A stretch of DNA of 64,000 nucleotides from Maricaulis sp963975345. GTDB lineage: Bacteria > Pseudomonadota > Alphaproteobacteria > Caulobacterales > Maricaulaceae. Shown here one piece after another: positions 34,494 to 43,736 of the stretch. The notes under the pieces are model-generated. The model ran no database searches and was not told where the DNA came from. It saw nothing but the letters and a program-made list of their open reading frames with translations. The stretch is from assembly GCF_963975345.1 (NCBI RefSeq), contig NZ_CAXBGE010000007.1, forward strand, positions 124,001 through 188,000, in the 5' to 3' direction. The position numbers and the translations under genes are program-made. Each line of letters opens with the position of its first letter. The stretch's first letter is position 1.

Positions 34494-35861
34494 TCAGGCC
34501 GCGTCGACGGACCGACTGGTGCGGACCCGTTTGAGCGATTCCGAAATACGAAACGCCATCTCCAGTGCCTGCTCGGCATTGAGCCGCGGATCGCAATGGG
34601 TGTGGTAGCGCGATGACAGGTCGGCTTCCGTGACCGCATTGGCGCCGCCGACGCATTCAGTGACATCGCTGCCGGTCATCTCGATGTGGACACCGCCGGG
34701 ATAAGCCCCTTCGGCGTAGAGCACATCCATGAAGCCCTCGAGCTCATCAAGGATGCGCTCGAAATCGCGTGTCTTGTAGCCGCTGGCGGTCTTCATCGTA
34801 TTGCCGTGCATCGGATCACTCGACCAGACGACCTTGCGTCCGGCGCGCGTCACAGCGCGGGCCAGGGCCGGCAGTTTCTCGCGTACATTATTGGCACCCA
34901 TCCGGGTGATCAAAACCAGGCGTCCAGCCTCATTCTCCGGATTGACCGCATCGATCAGGCCGAGAAGATCATCCGGATTCATGGTCGGGCCGCACTTGAT
35001 CCCGATCGGGTTGGAAATCCCGCGGGCATATTCGACATGGGCCCCGTCGAGCTGACGCGTGCGCTCGCCGATCCACACCATGTGGGCCGAGGTCGCATAC
35101 CATTGGCCGGTATTGGGATCGCGGCGCGTCAGGGCTTCTTCAAACGGCAGATGCAGCGCTTCGTGGCTGGTGAAGAAGTCCACCGTTTCCAGCGAGGGCG
35201 CGCTGTCACGGCCAACACCGCAGGCTTTCATGAAGGCAAGCGCTTCGGAAATCCGGTTGGCGGTCTCCTCATAGCGCTCGGTCGCCGGACTGTCGGTGAC
35301 ATAATCCAACGTCCACTGGTGCACATTATTCAGGTCGGCATAGCCGCCCGAAGCAAAGGCGCGCAGCAAATTCATCGTCGAAGCCGACTGGTCATAGGCC
35401 CGGATCAGACGCTGTGGATCGGGCTCACGGCCCTCAGGCGTAAACGCCATGTCATTGACGCTGTCGCCGCGATAGCTCGGCAGGGAGACCCCGTCGATCG
35501 TCTCCATGTCGGATGAGCGCGGCTTGGCGAACTGGCCGGCGATCCGGCCCAGCTTCACCACCGGCTTCGAAACGGCAAAGGTCAGCACCACCGCCATTTG
35601 CAGCAATACCCGAAACGTGTCGCGCACGCCTTCGGTCGAGAACTCCTTGAAACTCTCCGCGCAATCACCGCCCTGCAACAAAAAGGCATTACCCGCAGAG
35701 ACATCGGCCAATTGCCGGCGCAGACGGCGCGCTTCGCCCGCAAACACCAATGCGGGACGGTTGGCCAATTCGGCGATGGCGCGGTCAAGAGCCACCGGGT
35801 CGGCATATTTGGGCAATTGTTCGACGTGTTTGGAACGCCATGAATTCGGAGACCAGGTCAT
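34494..35861 (-). CDS. Class II 3-deoxy-7-phosphoheptulonate (DAHP) synthase
   Basis: 455-residue plant-type (AroA-II) enzyme that joins PEP and erythrose 4-phosphate as the first step of the shikimate pathway. Motifs include FLLQGGDCAESF with the metal-binding Cys, RIAGQFAKPRSSD, YADLNNVHQWTLDYV, RGISNPIGIKCGPTM, WSSDPMHGNTM with the metal-ligand His, and GGVHIEMTGSDVTECVGG. It starts one base after the gor stop and is the last gene of the glmU-gabD-rpiA-gor run. E4P supplied by the non-oxidative pentose phosphate pathway (RpiA) is a possible metabolic link. Confidence 0.95.
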   Translation of the reverse strand: MTWSPNSWRSKHVEQLPKYADPVALDRAIAELANRPALVFAGEARRLRRQLADVSAGNAFLLQGGDCAESFKEFSTEGVRDTFRVLLQMAVVLTFAVSKPVVKLGRIAGQFAKPRSSDMETIDGVSLPSYRGDSVNDMAFTPEGREPDPQRLIRAYDQSASTMNLLRAFASGGYADLNNVHQWTLDYVTDSPATERYEETANRISEALAFMKACGVGRDSAPSLETVDFFTSHEALHLPFEEALTRRDPNTGQWYATSAHMVWIGERTRQLDGAHVEYARGISNPIGIKCGPTMNPDDLLGLIDAVNPENEAGRLVLITRMGANNVREKLPALARAVTRAGRKVVWSSDPMHGNTMKTASGYKTRDFERILDELEGFMDVLYAEGAYPGGVHIEMTGSDVTECVGGANAVTEADLSSRYHTHCDPRLNAEQALEMAFRISESLKRVRTSRSVDAA

Positions 35862-35862
35862 A

Positions 35863-37254
35863 TCACTCAGCAGCTTTCAACTCGGGCGGCGACCATTTTT
35901 CCTTCATGGTCACCAATTCTTCGGCACTGGTCGGATGCACGGCACAGGTCATGTCGAACTGTACCTTGGTCAGACCCGCTTTGACGGCAATCCCCGCCAT
36001 CTGGATCATTTCCGGCGCATCCGGCCCGACAATATGCACGCCCAACACCCGGTCTGTCTCCCCGTCGACGACAAGTTTCATCAACATACGGCTTGCGTCA
36101 TTGGTCAGCGAGATTTTCATCGGCCGAAATGTGGTCTTGTAAATGTCGACCTGAGCAAAGGATTTGCGCGCATCGGCCTCAGACAGACCAACCGAACCAA
36201 CTGGCGGCTGGGTGAAGACGGCAGAGGCGATGTCATTGTGATCGTAGGCGGTTGGGTGGCCGCCGAATACGGTCGCCGCAAAAGCCGCGCCCTCGCGGAT
36301 CGCCACCGGGGTCAGATTGACCCGATTGGTCACGTCGCCGACGGCATAGATATGGCTGGCGGTCGTCTGGGAAAAGTCATCGACCTTGATCGCGCCCTTG
36401 GCATCGACATCAACGCCAGCCTTCTCCAGGCCCAGCCCGTCGACATGCGGATCGCGCCCGATCGCGTACATCACGACATCGGCATCGACATGACTGCCAT
36501 TGGAAAGCTGGACACGCTTCATCCCGTCGCCGAGATCGGTGATTTTCTCAAACACGGCGTGGGTGATGACCCGGACGCCCGAGCGCACCAGCTCCTCATG
36601 GACATGGCTGCGAACATCATCATCGAAGCCGCGCAAGACGGTGTCGCCGCGATAAACCTGGCAAACCTGCGAGCCCATGCCGGCGAAAATCTGCGCAAAC
36701 TCACAGGCAATATAGCCGCCACCGGCGATCACGATGTGCTTGGGCAGGGCTTCCAGATGGAAAGCCTCGTTGGAGGAAATCCCCAGCTCATGGCCTTCGA
36801 TATCGTCCGGCCTGAACGGCGTGCCGCCCGTAGCGACCAGGATTTTGCCGGCGGTGACCGTTTTGCCCGATTTCACCAAGCGCAGCGTATGAGCATCTTC
36901 GAAGACGGCGCGATCCTCAATGATCTCGACGCCAGAGTTGGACAGATTGCGCCAGTAAATCCCGGACAGCCGGTCAATCTCGGCATCCTTGGCTTCGATC
37001 AGTTTTTCCCAATCAAATGTCGGCTCGCCAACCGACCAGCCATAGCTGGCCGCCAGTTTGAACGTTTTGGCGAACTCACTGGCATAAACGAGGAACTTCT
37101 TTGGCACGCAGCCACGAATGACGCAGGTGCCACCAACCCGGTATTCTTCTGCGATCCCGACCTTGCCGGCCCCATATTGACGCGCCATACGCGCCGCACG
37201 TACACCGCCGGAACCGGCACCGATGACGAAAAGATCGTAGTCATATTGGGTCAT
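35863..37254 (-). CDS. gor: Glutathione-disulfide reductase
   Basis: 463-residue FAD-dependent pyridine nucleotide-disulfide oxidoreductase. FAD-binding start YDYDLFVIGAGSGGVRAARM, redox-active disulfide GGTCVIRGCVPKKFL, NADP-binding HIVIAGGGYIACEFAQIF, ATPVAIREGA-like second FAD block and the terminal CAVHPTSAEELVTM carrying the proton-relay His-Glu. CVIRGCVPKK is the form found in glutathione reductases of alphaproteobacteria and plants. The ATG at 37254 (MTQYDYD) is preferred; ATGs at 37266 and 37278 are in frame. It lies 36 bp after rpiA. Confidence 0.95.
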   Translation of the reverse strand: MTQYDYDLFVIGAGSGGVRAARMARQYGAGKVGIAEEYRVGGTCVIRGCVPKKFLVYASEFAKTFKLAASYGWSVGEPTFDWEKLIEAKDAEIDRLSGIYWRNLSNSGVEIIEDRAVFEDAHTLRLVKSGKTVTAGKILVATGGTPFRPDDIEGHELGISSNEAFHLEALPKHIVIAGGGYIACEFAQIFAGMGSQVCQVYRGDTVLRGFDDDVRSHVHEELVRSGVRVITHAVFEKITDLGDGMKRVQLSNGSHVDADVVMYAIGRDPHVDGLGLEKAGVDVDAKGAIKVDDFSQTTASHIYAVGDVTNRVNLTPVAIREGAAFAATVFGGHPTAYDHNDIASAVFTQPPVGSVGLSEADARKSFAQVDIYKTTFRPMKISLTNDASRMLMKLVVDGETDRVLGVHIVGPDAPEMIQMAGIAVKAGLTKVQFDMTCAVHPTSAEELVTMKEKWSPPELKAAE

Positions 37255-37290
37255 GTCGCTATCCATTATGAGGGTCATTCGTGGGCGCCG

Positions 37291-37992
37291 TTATAATTCC
37301 AGTACGCGCGCTTCGGTATCTTCACCCACGATCACGACGCGGGCGAGGCCGATGAACAGACCGTGCTCAACCACGCCCGGCAGCGTCTTGAGCCGATAGT
37401 CGACCATCGCGGCATCGGGGATCGCGCCGCAGGCACAATCGAGGATGTAGTGACCGCCATCAGTGACAAAAGGGTCGAGCCCGTCGCCCTTGCGCCGCAG
37501 CTGGACATCCGGCTTGGCAATGCCGCAAGCACGCAGCACATCGTAAATCTGTTTGGCGGTTATTGAGAAGCCAAACCGGTCGACCTCAACCGGCAGCGCA
37601 AAACGCCCCAGCTTCGAGACCAGCTTGCTCTCATCAATCACCACGATCATCAGGTCGGATGCTTGCGCGATGATTTTCTCGCGCAACAGACAACCGCCGC
37701 CACCCTTGATCAGCTGGAAATGGCCGTCGACCTCGTCAGCGCCATCCACCGTCACCGAGATATGGTTGACATGATCGACATCGATCAAAGGCACGCCGAC
37801 TTCGAGCGCCAGCGCTGCCGTCTGGCTTGAGGTCGGCACGGCGCGAACACGCAGGCCATCCTTGATGCGTTCACCAAGCAAGCGCACGAAAATCTCCGCC
37901 GTCGAACCGGAACCGAGCCCCAGCGTCATGCCGTCTTCGACATAGGCAAGCGCCGCAGCGGCGGCGAAGGTTTTCTGGCGGTCAGCACTCAT
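37291..37992 (-). CDS. rpiA: Ribose-5-phosphate isomerase A
   Basis: 233-residue enzyme interconverting ribulose 5-phosphate and ribose 5-phosphate. The family blocks LGLGSGSTAEIFVRLLG, VPTSSQTAALA, VDGADEVDGHFQLIKGGGG and LLREKIIAQAS are intact, including the catalytic Asp and Lys regions; the late FVTDGGHYILDC matches too. The ATG at 37992 overlaps the stop of the aldehyde dehydrogenase gene (ATGA), which sets the start and shows translational coupling. Confidence 0.96.
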   Translation of the reverse strand: MSADRQKTFAAAAALAYVEDGMTLGLGSGSTAEIFVRLLGERIKDGLRVRAVPTSSQTAALALEVGVPLIDVDHVNHISVTVDGADEVDGHFQLIKGGGGCLLREKIIAQASDLMIVVIDESKLVSKLGRFALPVEVDRFGFSITAKQIYDVLRACGIAKPDVQLRRKGDGLDPFVTDGGHYILDCACGAIPDAAMVDYRLKTLPGVVEHGLFIGLARVVIVGEDTEARVLEL

Positions 37993-39458
37993 GCCTGGAC
38001 GCCTCCGAGCAGCACGTATTTGAGTTCCGAGAATTCCTCGACACCCCATTTGCCGCCTTCGCGGCCAATCCCCGATTCCTTCATGCCGCCGAACGGCGTT
38101 GAGGCCGAACCGACCATTGGCGCATTGACGCCGATCATGCCGTAATCGAGCCCTTCGGTGATGCGGTAAACGCGGTTGACGTCGCGGGTATAGAGATAGG
38201 CCGCAAGCCCGTAGGGCGTGTCATTGGCGAGATGCAGAATCTCCGCCTCGGTATCGAGGCGATAGATCGAGGCGACCGGTCCGAAAATCTCGAAACAGGC
38301 CAGATCCATCGACGGATTACCGCCCTCAATCAGGGTCGGGGCGTAGTAGGCACCGCCGAGCTCATCGGTAAGCGGGTGCCCGCCAGTGACGATCCGCGCA
38401 CCGCTCTCGCGGGCATTGCGCACCAGCGCATCGACCCGCGCGACCGCTTCGTGATGGATCAGGGGGCCGAGATCGGAGCTGGCATCAAAGCCATCGCCGG
38501 CCTTGAGTTTCGAGACGCGCGCTTCCAGTGCGGCGACGAAACGGTCCGCGATACCGCTCTGGACGATGATCCGGTTGGCCGAAACGCAAGTCTGGCCGGA
38601 AACGCGGAATTTCGAGGCGATGACGCCATCGGCGGCCGCTTCGATATCGGCATCGTCCATGACGATGAAAGGCGCATTGCCGCCAAGCTCGAGTGCGACT
38701 CGCTTCACCCCATCAGCGGCTTGGCGCATCAACAGCTTGCCGACTGCCGTCGAGCCGGTGAAGCCGATCATTTTCACCTCGGGCGCACCGGTCATCACCG
38801 GACCGAGCACCTGGGCGTCGCCGCAAATCACATTGAACACGCCGTCGGGAATGCCGGCGCGCTGGGCCAGTTCCGCCAGAGCCAGCGCCGAGAGCGGCGT
38901 TTCCGGTGCCGGCTTGAGCACCATGGTGCAGCCCGCCGCGAGCGCCGGCGCGCATTTGCGCGTGATCATCGCATTGGGGAAATTCCACGGCGTGATGCAG
39001 GCGACCACGCCAACTGGCTGGTGAATCGTCCAGCCGCGTGAATTCGGGAAGGGCGGCTGCATGGTCTCGCCATGGATCCGCTTGGCTTCTTCTGCCGACC
39101 ATTCGATGAAGGCAGCGCCATAAATGACTTCGCCCATCGCTTCGCGCTGGGTCTTGCCCATCTCGAGCGTGATCAAAACAGCCAAATCGGCGGCGTTCTC
39201 GAGAATCAGCTGGTGCCAGCGCATCAACAGCCTGCTGCGCTCGAACGGCGAAGTGTGCTTCCAGCTCTGAAACGCCGTCGCGGCTGCGGCGATGGCTGCT
39301 CTGGCACCGTCGGCACCGACATCGCCGATCTCGGCGATCATCTCATTATTGGACGGATTGAGGATCGGTTTGCTGCCCTCCCCACGAACCCAGGCTCCAT
39401 CGATGAAGGAGGCGGTGCGGTAGAGGGATTTGTCCTTCAGGCGATCTGCAACACTCAT
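37989..39458 (-). CDS. gabD: NAD(P)-dependent succinate-semialdehyde dehydrogenase
   Basis: 489-residue aldehyde dehydrogenase. The catalytic Glu is in LELGGNAPFIVMDDADI and the nucleophile Cys in SGQTCVSANRI; the NAD-binding GFTGSTAVGKLL, ITPWNFPNAMITRK and the C-terminal GVNAPMVGSASTPFGGMKES are characteristic of GabD-type enzymes. Oxidation of succinate semialdehyde to succinate is the best guess; related semialdehydes are possible. The ATG at 39458 overlaps the glmU stop and is preceded by AAGGA. Its place in a cell-wall/pentose/glutathione operon is unusual. Confidence 0.9.
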   Translation of the reverse strand: MSVADRLKDKSLYRTASFIDGAWVRGEGSKPILNPSNNEMIAEIGDVGADGARAAIAAAATAFQSWKHTSPFERSRLLMRWHQLILENAADLAVLITLEMGKTQREAMGEVIYGAAFIEWSAEEAKRIHGETMQPPFPNSRGWTIHQPVGVVACITPWNFPNAMITRKCAPALAAGCTMVLKPAPETPLSALALAELAQRAGIPDGVFNVICGDAQVLGPVMTGAPEVKMIGFTGSTAVGKLLMRQAADGVKRVALELGGNAPFIVMDDADIEAAADGVIASKFRVSGQTCVSANRIIVQSGIADRFVAALEARVSKLKAGDGFDASSDLGPLIHHEAVARVDALVRNARESGARIVTGGHPLTDELGGAYYAPTLIEGGNPSMDLACFEIFGPVASIYRLDTEAEILHLANDTPYGLAAYLYTRDVNRVYRITEGLDYGMIGVNAPMVGSASTPFGGMKESGIGREGGKWGVEEFSELKYVLLGGVQA

Positions 39459-40813
39459 GAAGCCGTGTCCTTCTTGGCTTTTCGGGTCAACTTGGCGCGG
39501 CGGAAACGGGCCGCCCAGCCATCCTTGTTGGTTTGCCCCGCCCGGGCCAGGGCCAGCGCGTCGTCGGGCACGTCCTCGGTGATGACACCGCCAGATCCGG
39601 TCATGGCACCGGCGCCGACCGTTACCGGGGCGACCAGGCTGGTATTGGAGCCAATGAAAGCCCCCTCACCGATAACCGTGCGGTATTTCTCGAAGCCGTC
39701 ATAATTACAGGTAATCGTCCCGGCACCGATATTGGCGCCGGCACCCACGCTGGCATCTCCTACATAGGAGAGGTGATTGACTTTCGCACCCTCTCCCAGC
39801 TGCGACTTTTTGATCTCGACGAAATTGCCGACCTTGGCCCGCACACCGATTTCGGCGCCGGGGCGCAGACGCGCATAGGGACCGATCTGGGCTCCCTCAC
39901 CGATTGTCGTCCCCTCGAGGTGGGAGAAGGCGTGGATCACCGCATCCTCGCCAATCGTCACGCCCGGGCCGAACACGACATGAGGCTCGACAGTGACATC
40001 GCGCGCGATTTTGGTGTCCCAGGAGAAGAATACGGTTTCCGGCGCCACCAATGTGACACCGGCCGCCATCGCCTCACGGCGCATCCGGGTTTGCAGCGAC
40101 GCTTCAGCTTCGGCCAGATCGATCCGCGAATTGACGCCGAGCACTTCGTCGGCCCCCGCCTGCACAACGACCGCCTTCAGGCCGCGCTCCCGCGCCAGCC
40201 CAACCACGTCCGTGAGATAATATTCGCCATTGGCATTCTCATTGCCGACCTGGCCGAGCAGATCGAACAGCAGCGAGGCATCGGCCGCCAGCACGCCGGA
40301 ATTGACCAGACCGATGGCCCGTTCAGCCGGGGAGGCATCCTTGTATTCGACGATCCGGTCGAGATTGCCCTCGGCATCAAGCACCAGACGGCCATAGGCA
40401 GCCGGCTCGGCCGGTTCGAAGCCGAGCACAGCAACCGCAGCGCCGCCCTCCAGCGCCGCAAATACGCGCTCCACAGTCTCCGGCTTGATCAGCGGTGTGT
40501 CGGCATAAAGGACGATGGCATTGCCCTGGAAGTTTTCGAGCGCTTCGCGAGCGGCGAGCACGGCATGGCCCGTCCCCAGCGGCGGATCCTGCAAGGCCGT
40601 GGCTGAGCCGAGTGCCTCGGCCGCATCGCGCACCGCCGGCGAGTGGGCGCCATAAACCGTCACCATTCGCGCGGCATCGCTTCGTATGGCCAGATCAATC
40701 GCCCAGTCGAGCATCGGCCGCCCGCCAACGCCGTGCAGCACCTTGACCGTCTTGGACTTCATGCGCGTGCCTTGTCCGGCAGCCAGAATGACTGCGGCGC
40801 GGGATCGTGACAT
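39455..40813 (-). CDS. glmU: Bifunctional UDP-N-acetylglucosamine pyrophosphorylase / glucosamine-1-phosphate acetyltransferase
   Basis: 452-residue two-domain enzyme making UDP-GlcNAc for peptidoglycan and lipopolysaccharide. The N-terminal uridylyltransferase has AVILAAGQGTRMKSKTVKVL and QDPPLGTGHAVLA; the C-terminal half is a left-handed beta-helix of hexapeptide repeats with the acetyltransferase residues in ARLRPGAEIGVRAKVGNFVE and GTITCNYDGFEKYRT. AGAGGA lies before the ATG at 40813, so 12 upstream codons are dropped. It is divergent from gph and heads a five-gene run. Confidence 0.96.
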   Translation of the reverse strand: MSRSRAAVILAAGQGTRMKSKTVKVLHGVGGRPMLDWAIDLAIRSDAARMVTVYGAHSPAVRDAAEALGSATALQDPPLGTGHAVLAAREALENFQGNAIVLYADTPLIKPETVERVFAALEGGAAVAVLGFEPAEPAAYGRLVLDAEGNLDRIVEYKDASPAERAIGLVNSGVLAADASLLFDLLGQVGNENANGEYYLTDVVGLARERGLKAVVVQAGADEVLGVNSRIDLAEAEASLQTRMRREAMAAGVTLVAPETVFFSWDTKIARDVTVEPHVVFGPGVTIGEDAVIHAFSHLEGTTIGEGAQIGPYARLRPGAEIGVRAKVGNFVEIKKSQLGEGAKVNHLSYVGDASVGAGANIGAGTITCNYDGFEKYRTVIGEGAFIGSNTSLVAPVTVGAGAMTGSGGVITEDVPDDALALARAGQTNKDGWAARFRRAKLTRKAKKDTAS

Positions 40814-40930
40814 GGGGCTATCCTCTCGGACCAAGGGCGTGTTGGACATGTGTCAGGGCGCTATAGCCTATCGTGCGATAGCGCGTAACCATACAGCGTC
40901 GCAATCGCCAGTCCCAAAGAGCAAAATCAC

Positions 40931-41620
40931 ATGCCTCAGCCCCTCGACACCGACCTGTTCGCCCGCGCCTCGATCGCCTTCGATCTCGACGGCACGCTGA
41001 TCGATACGGCGCCCGACCTGGTCCGCGCCCTCAACGCGACCATTGAGCCGGACGGGCTGTCGTCGGTTCCTGTGCACGAGCTGCGAGCCCTGGTCGGACG
41101 CGGCGCCCAAGCGCTGCTGGAACGGGCCTATGCGCAGCAGGGCCGGACACTCTCGCCAGAGGCGGCGCCGGAACTGGTGGCGCGTTTCATCGAGATCTAC
41201 CAGGCCGATATCGCCGCTGACAGCCGCCTCTTTCCGAATGTGGAGGCGACGCTGGCGCGGCTACAGCGGGCCGGCGCCACCCTGTCGGTGTGCACAAACA
41301 AGCCGTCAGGCCTGTCAGATTTGTTGATCGGGACGTTCAAGTTGACGGATTATTTTGCCCGCATTGTCGGGCCGGACCGAACCACGGCGAAAAAGCCTGC
41401 CGCCGATCATGTCTTCACCGCACTCGGCTCTGGCTATTCGCGCGCCGCGATGGTGGGCGACAGCGCGCCGGATGTCGGTGCCGCACAAGCCGCCGGTGTC
41501 CCGTGCATTGTGATGAGCTATGGTTACAGCGAAGCACCGGCCGGCTCGCTGGGAGCCGACCGGTTGCTGCATGATTTCAGTGATATTCCGGGGGCGCTCG
41601 CCGAAATCTGGCGAACGTAA
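40931..41620 (+). CDS. gph: Phosphoglycolate phosphatase (HAD family)
   Basis: 229-residue HAD-superfamily phosphatase removing phosphate from 2-phosphoglycolate, a by-product of DNA 3'-end repair or oxygenase activity. Motif I is FDLDGTLIDTAPDLVRALN with the nucleophile Asp, motif II is LSVCTNKPSGL, motif III includes the Lys in TTAKKPAADH, and motif IV is MVGDSAPDVGAAQAAG. The helical cap between motifs I and II is present. Other small phosphate esters are possible substrates. Divergent from glmU. Confidence 0.92.
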   Translation: MPQPLDTDLFARASIAFDLDGTLIDTAPDLVRALNATIEPDGLSSVPVHELRALVGRGAQALLERAYAQQGRTLSPEAAPELVARFIEIYQADIAADSRLFPNVEATLARLQRAGATLSVCTNKPSGLSDLLIGTFKLTDYFARIVGPDRTTAKKPAADHVFTALGSGYSRAAMVGDSAPDVGAAQAAGVPCIVMSYGYSEAPAGSLGADRLLHDFSDIPGALAEIWRT

Positions 41621-41626
41621 TTTTGA

Positions 41627-41845
41627 TCAGGCGGAGCGACGCTCGCGACCGACATCATTGGCAGGCCGGGTCGGCATGCCATTGACCAGGTTCGACCGCA
41701 CATCGGTGCGGGCAGAACGCATGGCCGGCATGAAGCCTGCTTCGACGAGATCGACATTGACGTCGTAGCCACGCTCAGCCCAGTAAGCTTCAATACGCGC
41801 TTTGAGACGGCGCGCGCCTTCCGGCGTGCACAGATCGTTATTCAT
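41627..41845 (-). CDS. Small conserved-type hypothetical protein
   Basis: 72 residues, soluble and basic: MNNDLCTPEGARRLKARIEA, then YWAERGYDVNVDLVEAGFMP, then an Arg-rich tail with RSNLVNGMP. The pattern looks like a real small protein, and I recall similar 'LKARIEAYWxERG' proteins in Caulobacterales and relatives, without a known function. The ATG at 41845 is chosen; the longer frame upstream has no protein-like composition. It converges with gph and lies close to tRNA-Val, which is on the other strand. Confidence 0.7.
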   Translation of the reverse strand: MNNDLCTPEGARRLKARIEAYWAERGYDVNVDLVEAGFMPAMRSARTDVRSNLVNGMPTRPANDVGRERRSA

Positions 41846-42047
41846 GAACAATACCTCCAATACGACCGAAGCTTCCCTCGGCCGGGAATTGCGTCCAATC
41901 TGATGATAATAGTCGCCGGCGCACTGGATGCGCTTCCGGTTCGGGAGGGCTGATATAGGGCTGATGCTTGCCTGACGAGGTAAAATTAGTGTGGCAAGTT
42001 GTCGCACTAGGGTTTTTGAGCAGGTGCAGATCAGCGTGCAGGCAGAG

Positions 42048-42076
42048 TTGACCACCTGTAACCACGTGCTTATACG
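42048..42076 (+). promoter_or_regulatory. Predicted sigma-70 promoter of tRNA-Val
   Basis: TTGACC at 42048-42053, 17-bp spacer, TATACG at 42071-42076; predicted start about 12 bases before the tRNA. It is the best sigma-70-type match in the window. Confidence 0.75.
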
Positions 42077-42094
42077 AGCGCTTTCCGGGATACC

Positions 42095-42169
42095 GGGCGA
42101 TTAGCTCAGCGGGAGAGCACCTCGTTCACACCGAGGGGGTCACTGGTTCAATCCCAGTATCGCCCACCA
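42095..42169 (+). tRNA. tRNA-Val (CAC)
   Basis: 75-nt cloverleaf with encoded CCA. The acceptor arms GGGCGAT and ATCGCCC pair; the anticodon stem CCTCG/CGAGG encloses TTCACAC, giving anticodon CAC at 42147-42149 in tRNA order (loop at 42125-42131 of the window, anticodon 42127-42129). The T arm reads CTGG-TTCAATC-CCAG. Confidence 0.95.
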
Positions 42170-42552
42170 TTTCCTTCCAAAAATATGAAGATGCCGAATC
42201 AGCACGGGCACCCGCGTCGCGGGAAATTTCGCGCCCGATTCAAGTTTGAGTCGAGTGTTGTCGCGCAGGTCGGGGCGCTGCGCGCGCCGAAATCACAATT
42301 CTGCCCGATCCAATTTTTCCCCGGACACGCGAAAAAATTTTCTGAGATCGCGATCGAGGCGGCCCAACCGACCCGAACCTCGTCAGAACGGGAACTGAGC
42401 GTGCGCCAGGAGGCCAACTGCGATTGATTGGGGTTACGCCCCCAAAACACCGCCCAACGCCCGTCTGAAGCTCACATGCGACCACCCCCGCCATGCGGCG
42501 AGGGTGGCCTGTAATCAGCTCGGGATTATGCGAGACGTTCGGTCGGTTCGGC
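42170..42552. other. Intergenic region between tRNA-Val and the dehydrogenase gene
   Basis: No supported gene. It holds three small hairpins: CCCGC-GTC-GCGGG at 42211-42223 (after tRNA-Val), TTGGGG/CCCCAA at 42428-42445, and CCACCCCCGCC / GGCGAGGGTGG at 42482-42507 (one mismatch), the last lying 46 bp after the dehydrogenase stop and possibly ending that transcript. An 80-codon plus-strand frame at 42185 has no ribosome binding site or family match. Confidence 0.55.
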
Positions 42553-43626
42553 TCAGGCGAGCTTCGCGACTTTGGCGAGGCGCAACTCTTCGATCCGGTT
42601 GCGGGCGATCTCGTCGGCGACCAGATTGGACGGGCGGCCTTCCTTGTCGGCCTGGTCGAGAATCTCGCCCAGGGTCTTTTCGAGACCGGCCAGCTTGCCC
42701 TGGACCCAGGCGGGGTCGAAATCGCCGGCGATCTCGCCCATCACATTGATGATACCGCCCGCATTGAGCACGTAATCCGGCGCATAAATCATGCCACGCT
42801 TCATCAGCTCAGCGCCCATTTCGCGGGTTGCGAGCTGGTTGTTTGCGGCACCGGCAATGATCTTCGCCTTGATGCGACCAACCGTCTCCGGATTGATCAC
42901 CGCGCCAAGGGCGCAGGGGGCAAACACGTCGACATCCTGGTCGTAAATCTCGTCGAGCCCGACAATCGTCGCACCATACTCGGCCTTAAGACGCTCAAGC
43001 CCCTCAACATTGATATCGGTGACGATCAGCTTGGCGCCGGCTTTGGCCAAATGTCCGCTAAGATAGGAGCCGACATGGCCGGCAGCGCCCTGGATCGCGA
43101 CGGTCACGCCGGACAGGTCGGTTTTGCCGAGGCCACGTTCAATGCAGACCTTCATGCCGCGGAACACGCCCTCGGCGGTCACTGGCGATGGATCACCCGA
43201 AGCATCCTTGCCCTCCGGCAGGCCAACCACATGCTTGGTGAAACGGCGCACGGCCATCATGTCGGCCGGGCTGACCCCGACGTCCTCGGCGCTGATATAG
43301 GCGCCATTCAGGCTCTCGACAGCACGACCGAAAGCTTCAAACAGAGCCACGCGGTCGAAATTGCCGGCCGGCTTCATGATCACGCTCTTACCGCCGCCGA
43401 TAGGCAGGCCGGCCATGATATTCTTGTAGCTCATGCCTTGGGACAGGCGCAGCGCGTCGTTCAGCGCCTCGGTCGAGCTGGGATAGGTCCACATGCGGCA
43501 ACCGCCGCAGGCCGGACCGCTGGCAGTGGAGTGAACGCCGATAATAGCTTTCAAACCTGTCTGCTCGTCAGTGGCGAACAGGACTTTCTCGTGATTGTCA
43601 AAAGACGGGTTCTCGAAGACACTCAT
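42553..43626 (-). CDS. Glu/Leu/Phe/Val dehydrogenase (leucine dehydrogenase-like)
   Basis: 357-residue amino acid dehydrogenase performing NAD-dependent oxidative deamination. LKAIIGVHSTASGPACGGCR, the catalytic Lys in LPIGGGKSVIM, YISAEDVGVSPADM and the Rossmann VAIQGAAGHVGSYLSGHLA match the leucine/valine/phenylalanine branch rather than glutamate dehydrogenase. The phrase FAPCALGAVINPET is also typical. Branched-chain amino acids are the likely substrates. The ATG at 43626 (MSVFENPSFDNHEKV) is the family start; 28 upstream codons are dropped. Confidence 0.92.
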   Translation of the reverse strand: MSVFENPSFDNHEKVLFATDEQTGLKAIIGVHSTASGPACGGCRMWTYPSSTEALNDALRLSQGMSYKNIMAGLPIGGGKSVIMKPAGNFDRVALFEAFGRAVESLNGAYISAEDVGVSPADMMAVRRFTKHVVGLPEGKDASGDPSPVTAEGVFRGMKVCIERGLGKTDLSGVTVAIQGAAGHVGSYLSGHLAKAGAKLIVTDINVEGLERLKAEYGATIVGLDEIYDQDVDVFAPCALGAVINPETVGRIKAKIIAGAANNQLATREMGAELMKRGMIYAPDYVLNAGGIINVMGEIAGDFDPAWVQGKLAGLEKTLGEILDQADKEGRPSNLVADEIARNRIEELRLAKVAKLA

Positions 43627-43736
43627 GAAGCGCAGACCCTTTTTCCGTGGGCGCAGCTTGATCGCTGCAAAATTCGGCGCCGGGATACCCTTTCGCACCG
43701 CCAGATACAAGCGCGTGAAAACACCGCGATATGAGC

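Noticed and set aside
42185..42427. 80-codon plus-strand frame after tRNA-Val
   Set aside because: No start signal, composition not protein-like, no family match.
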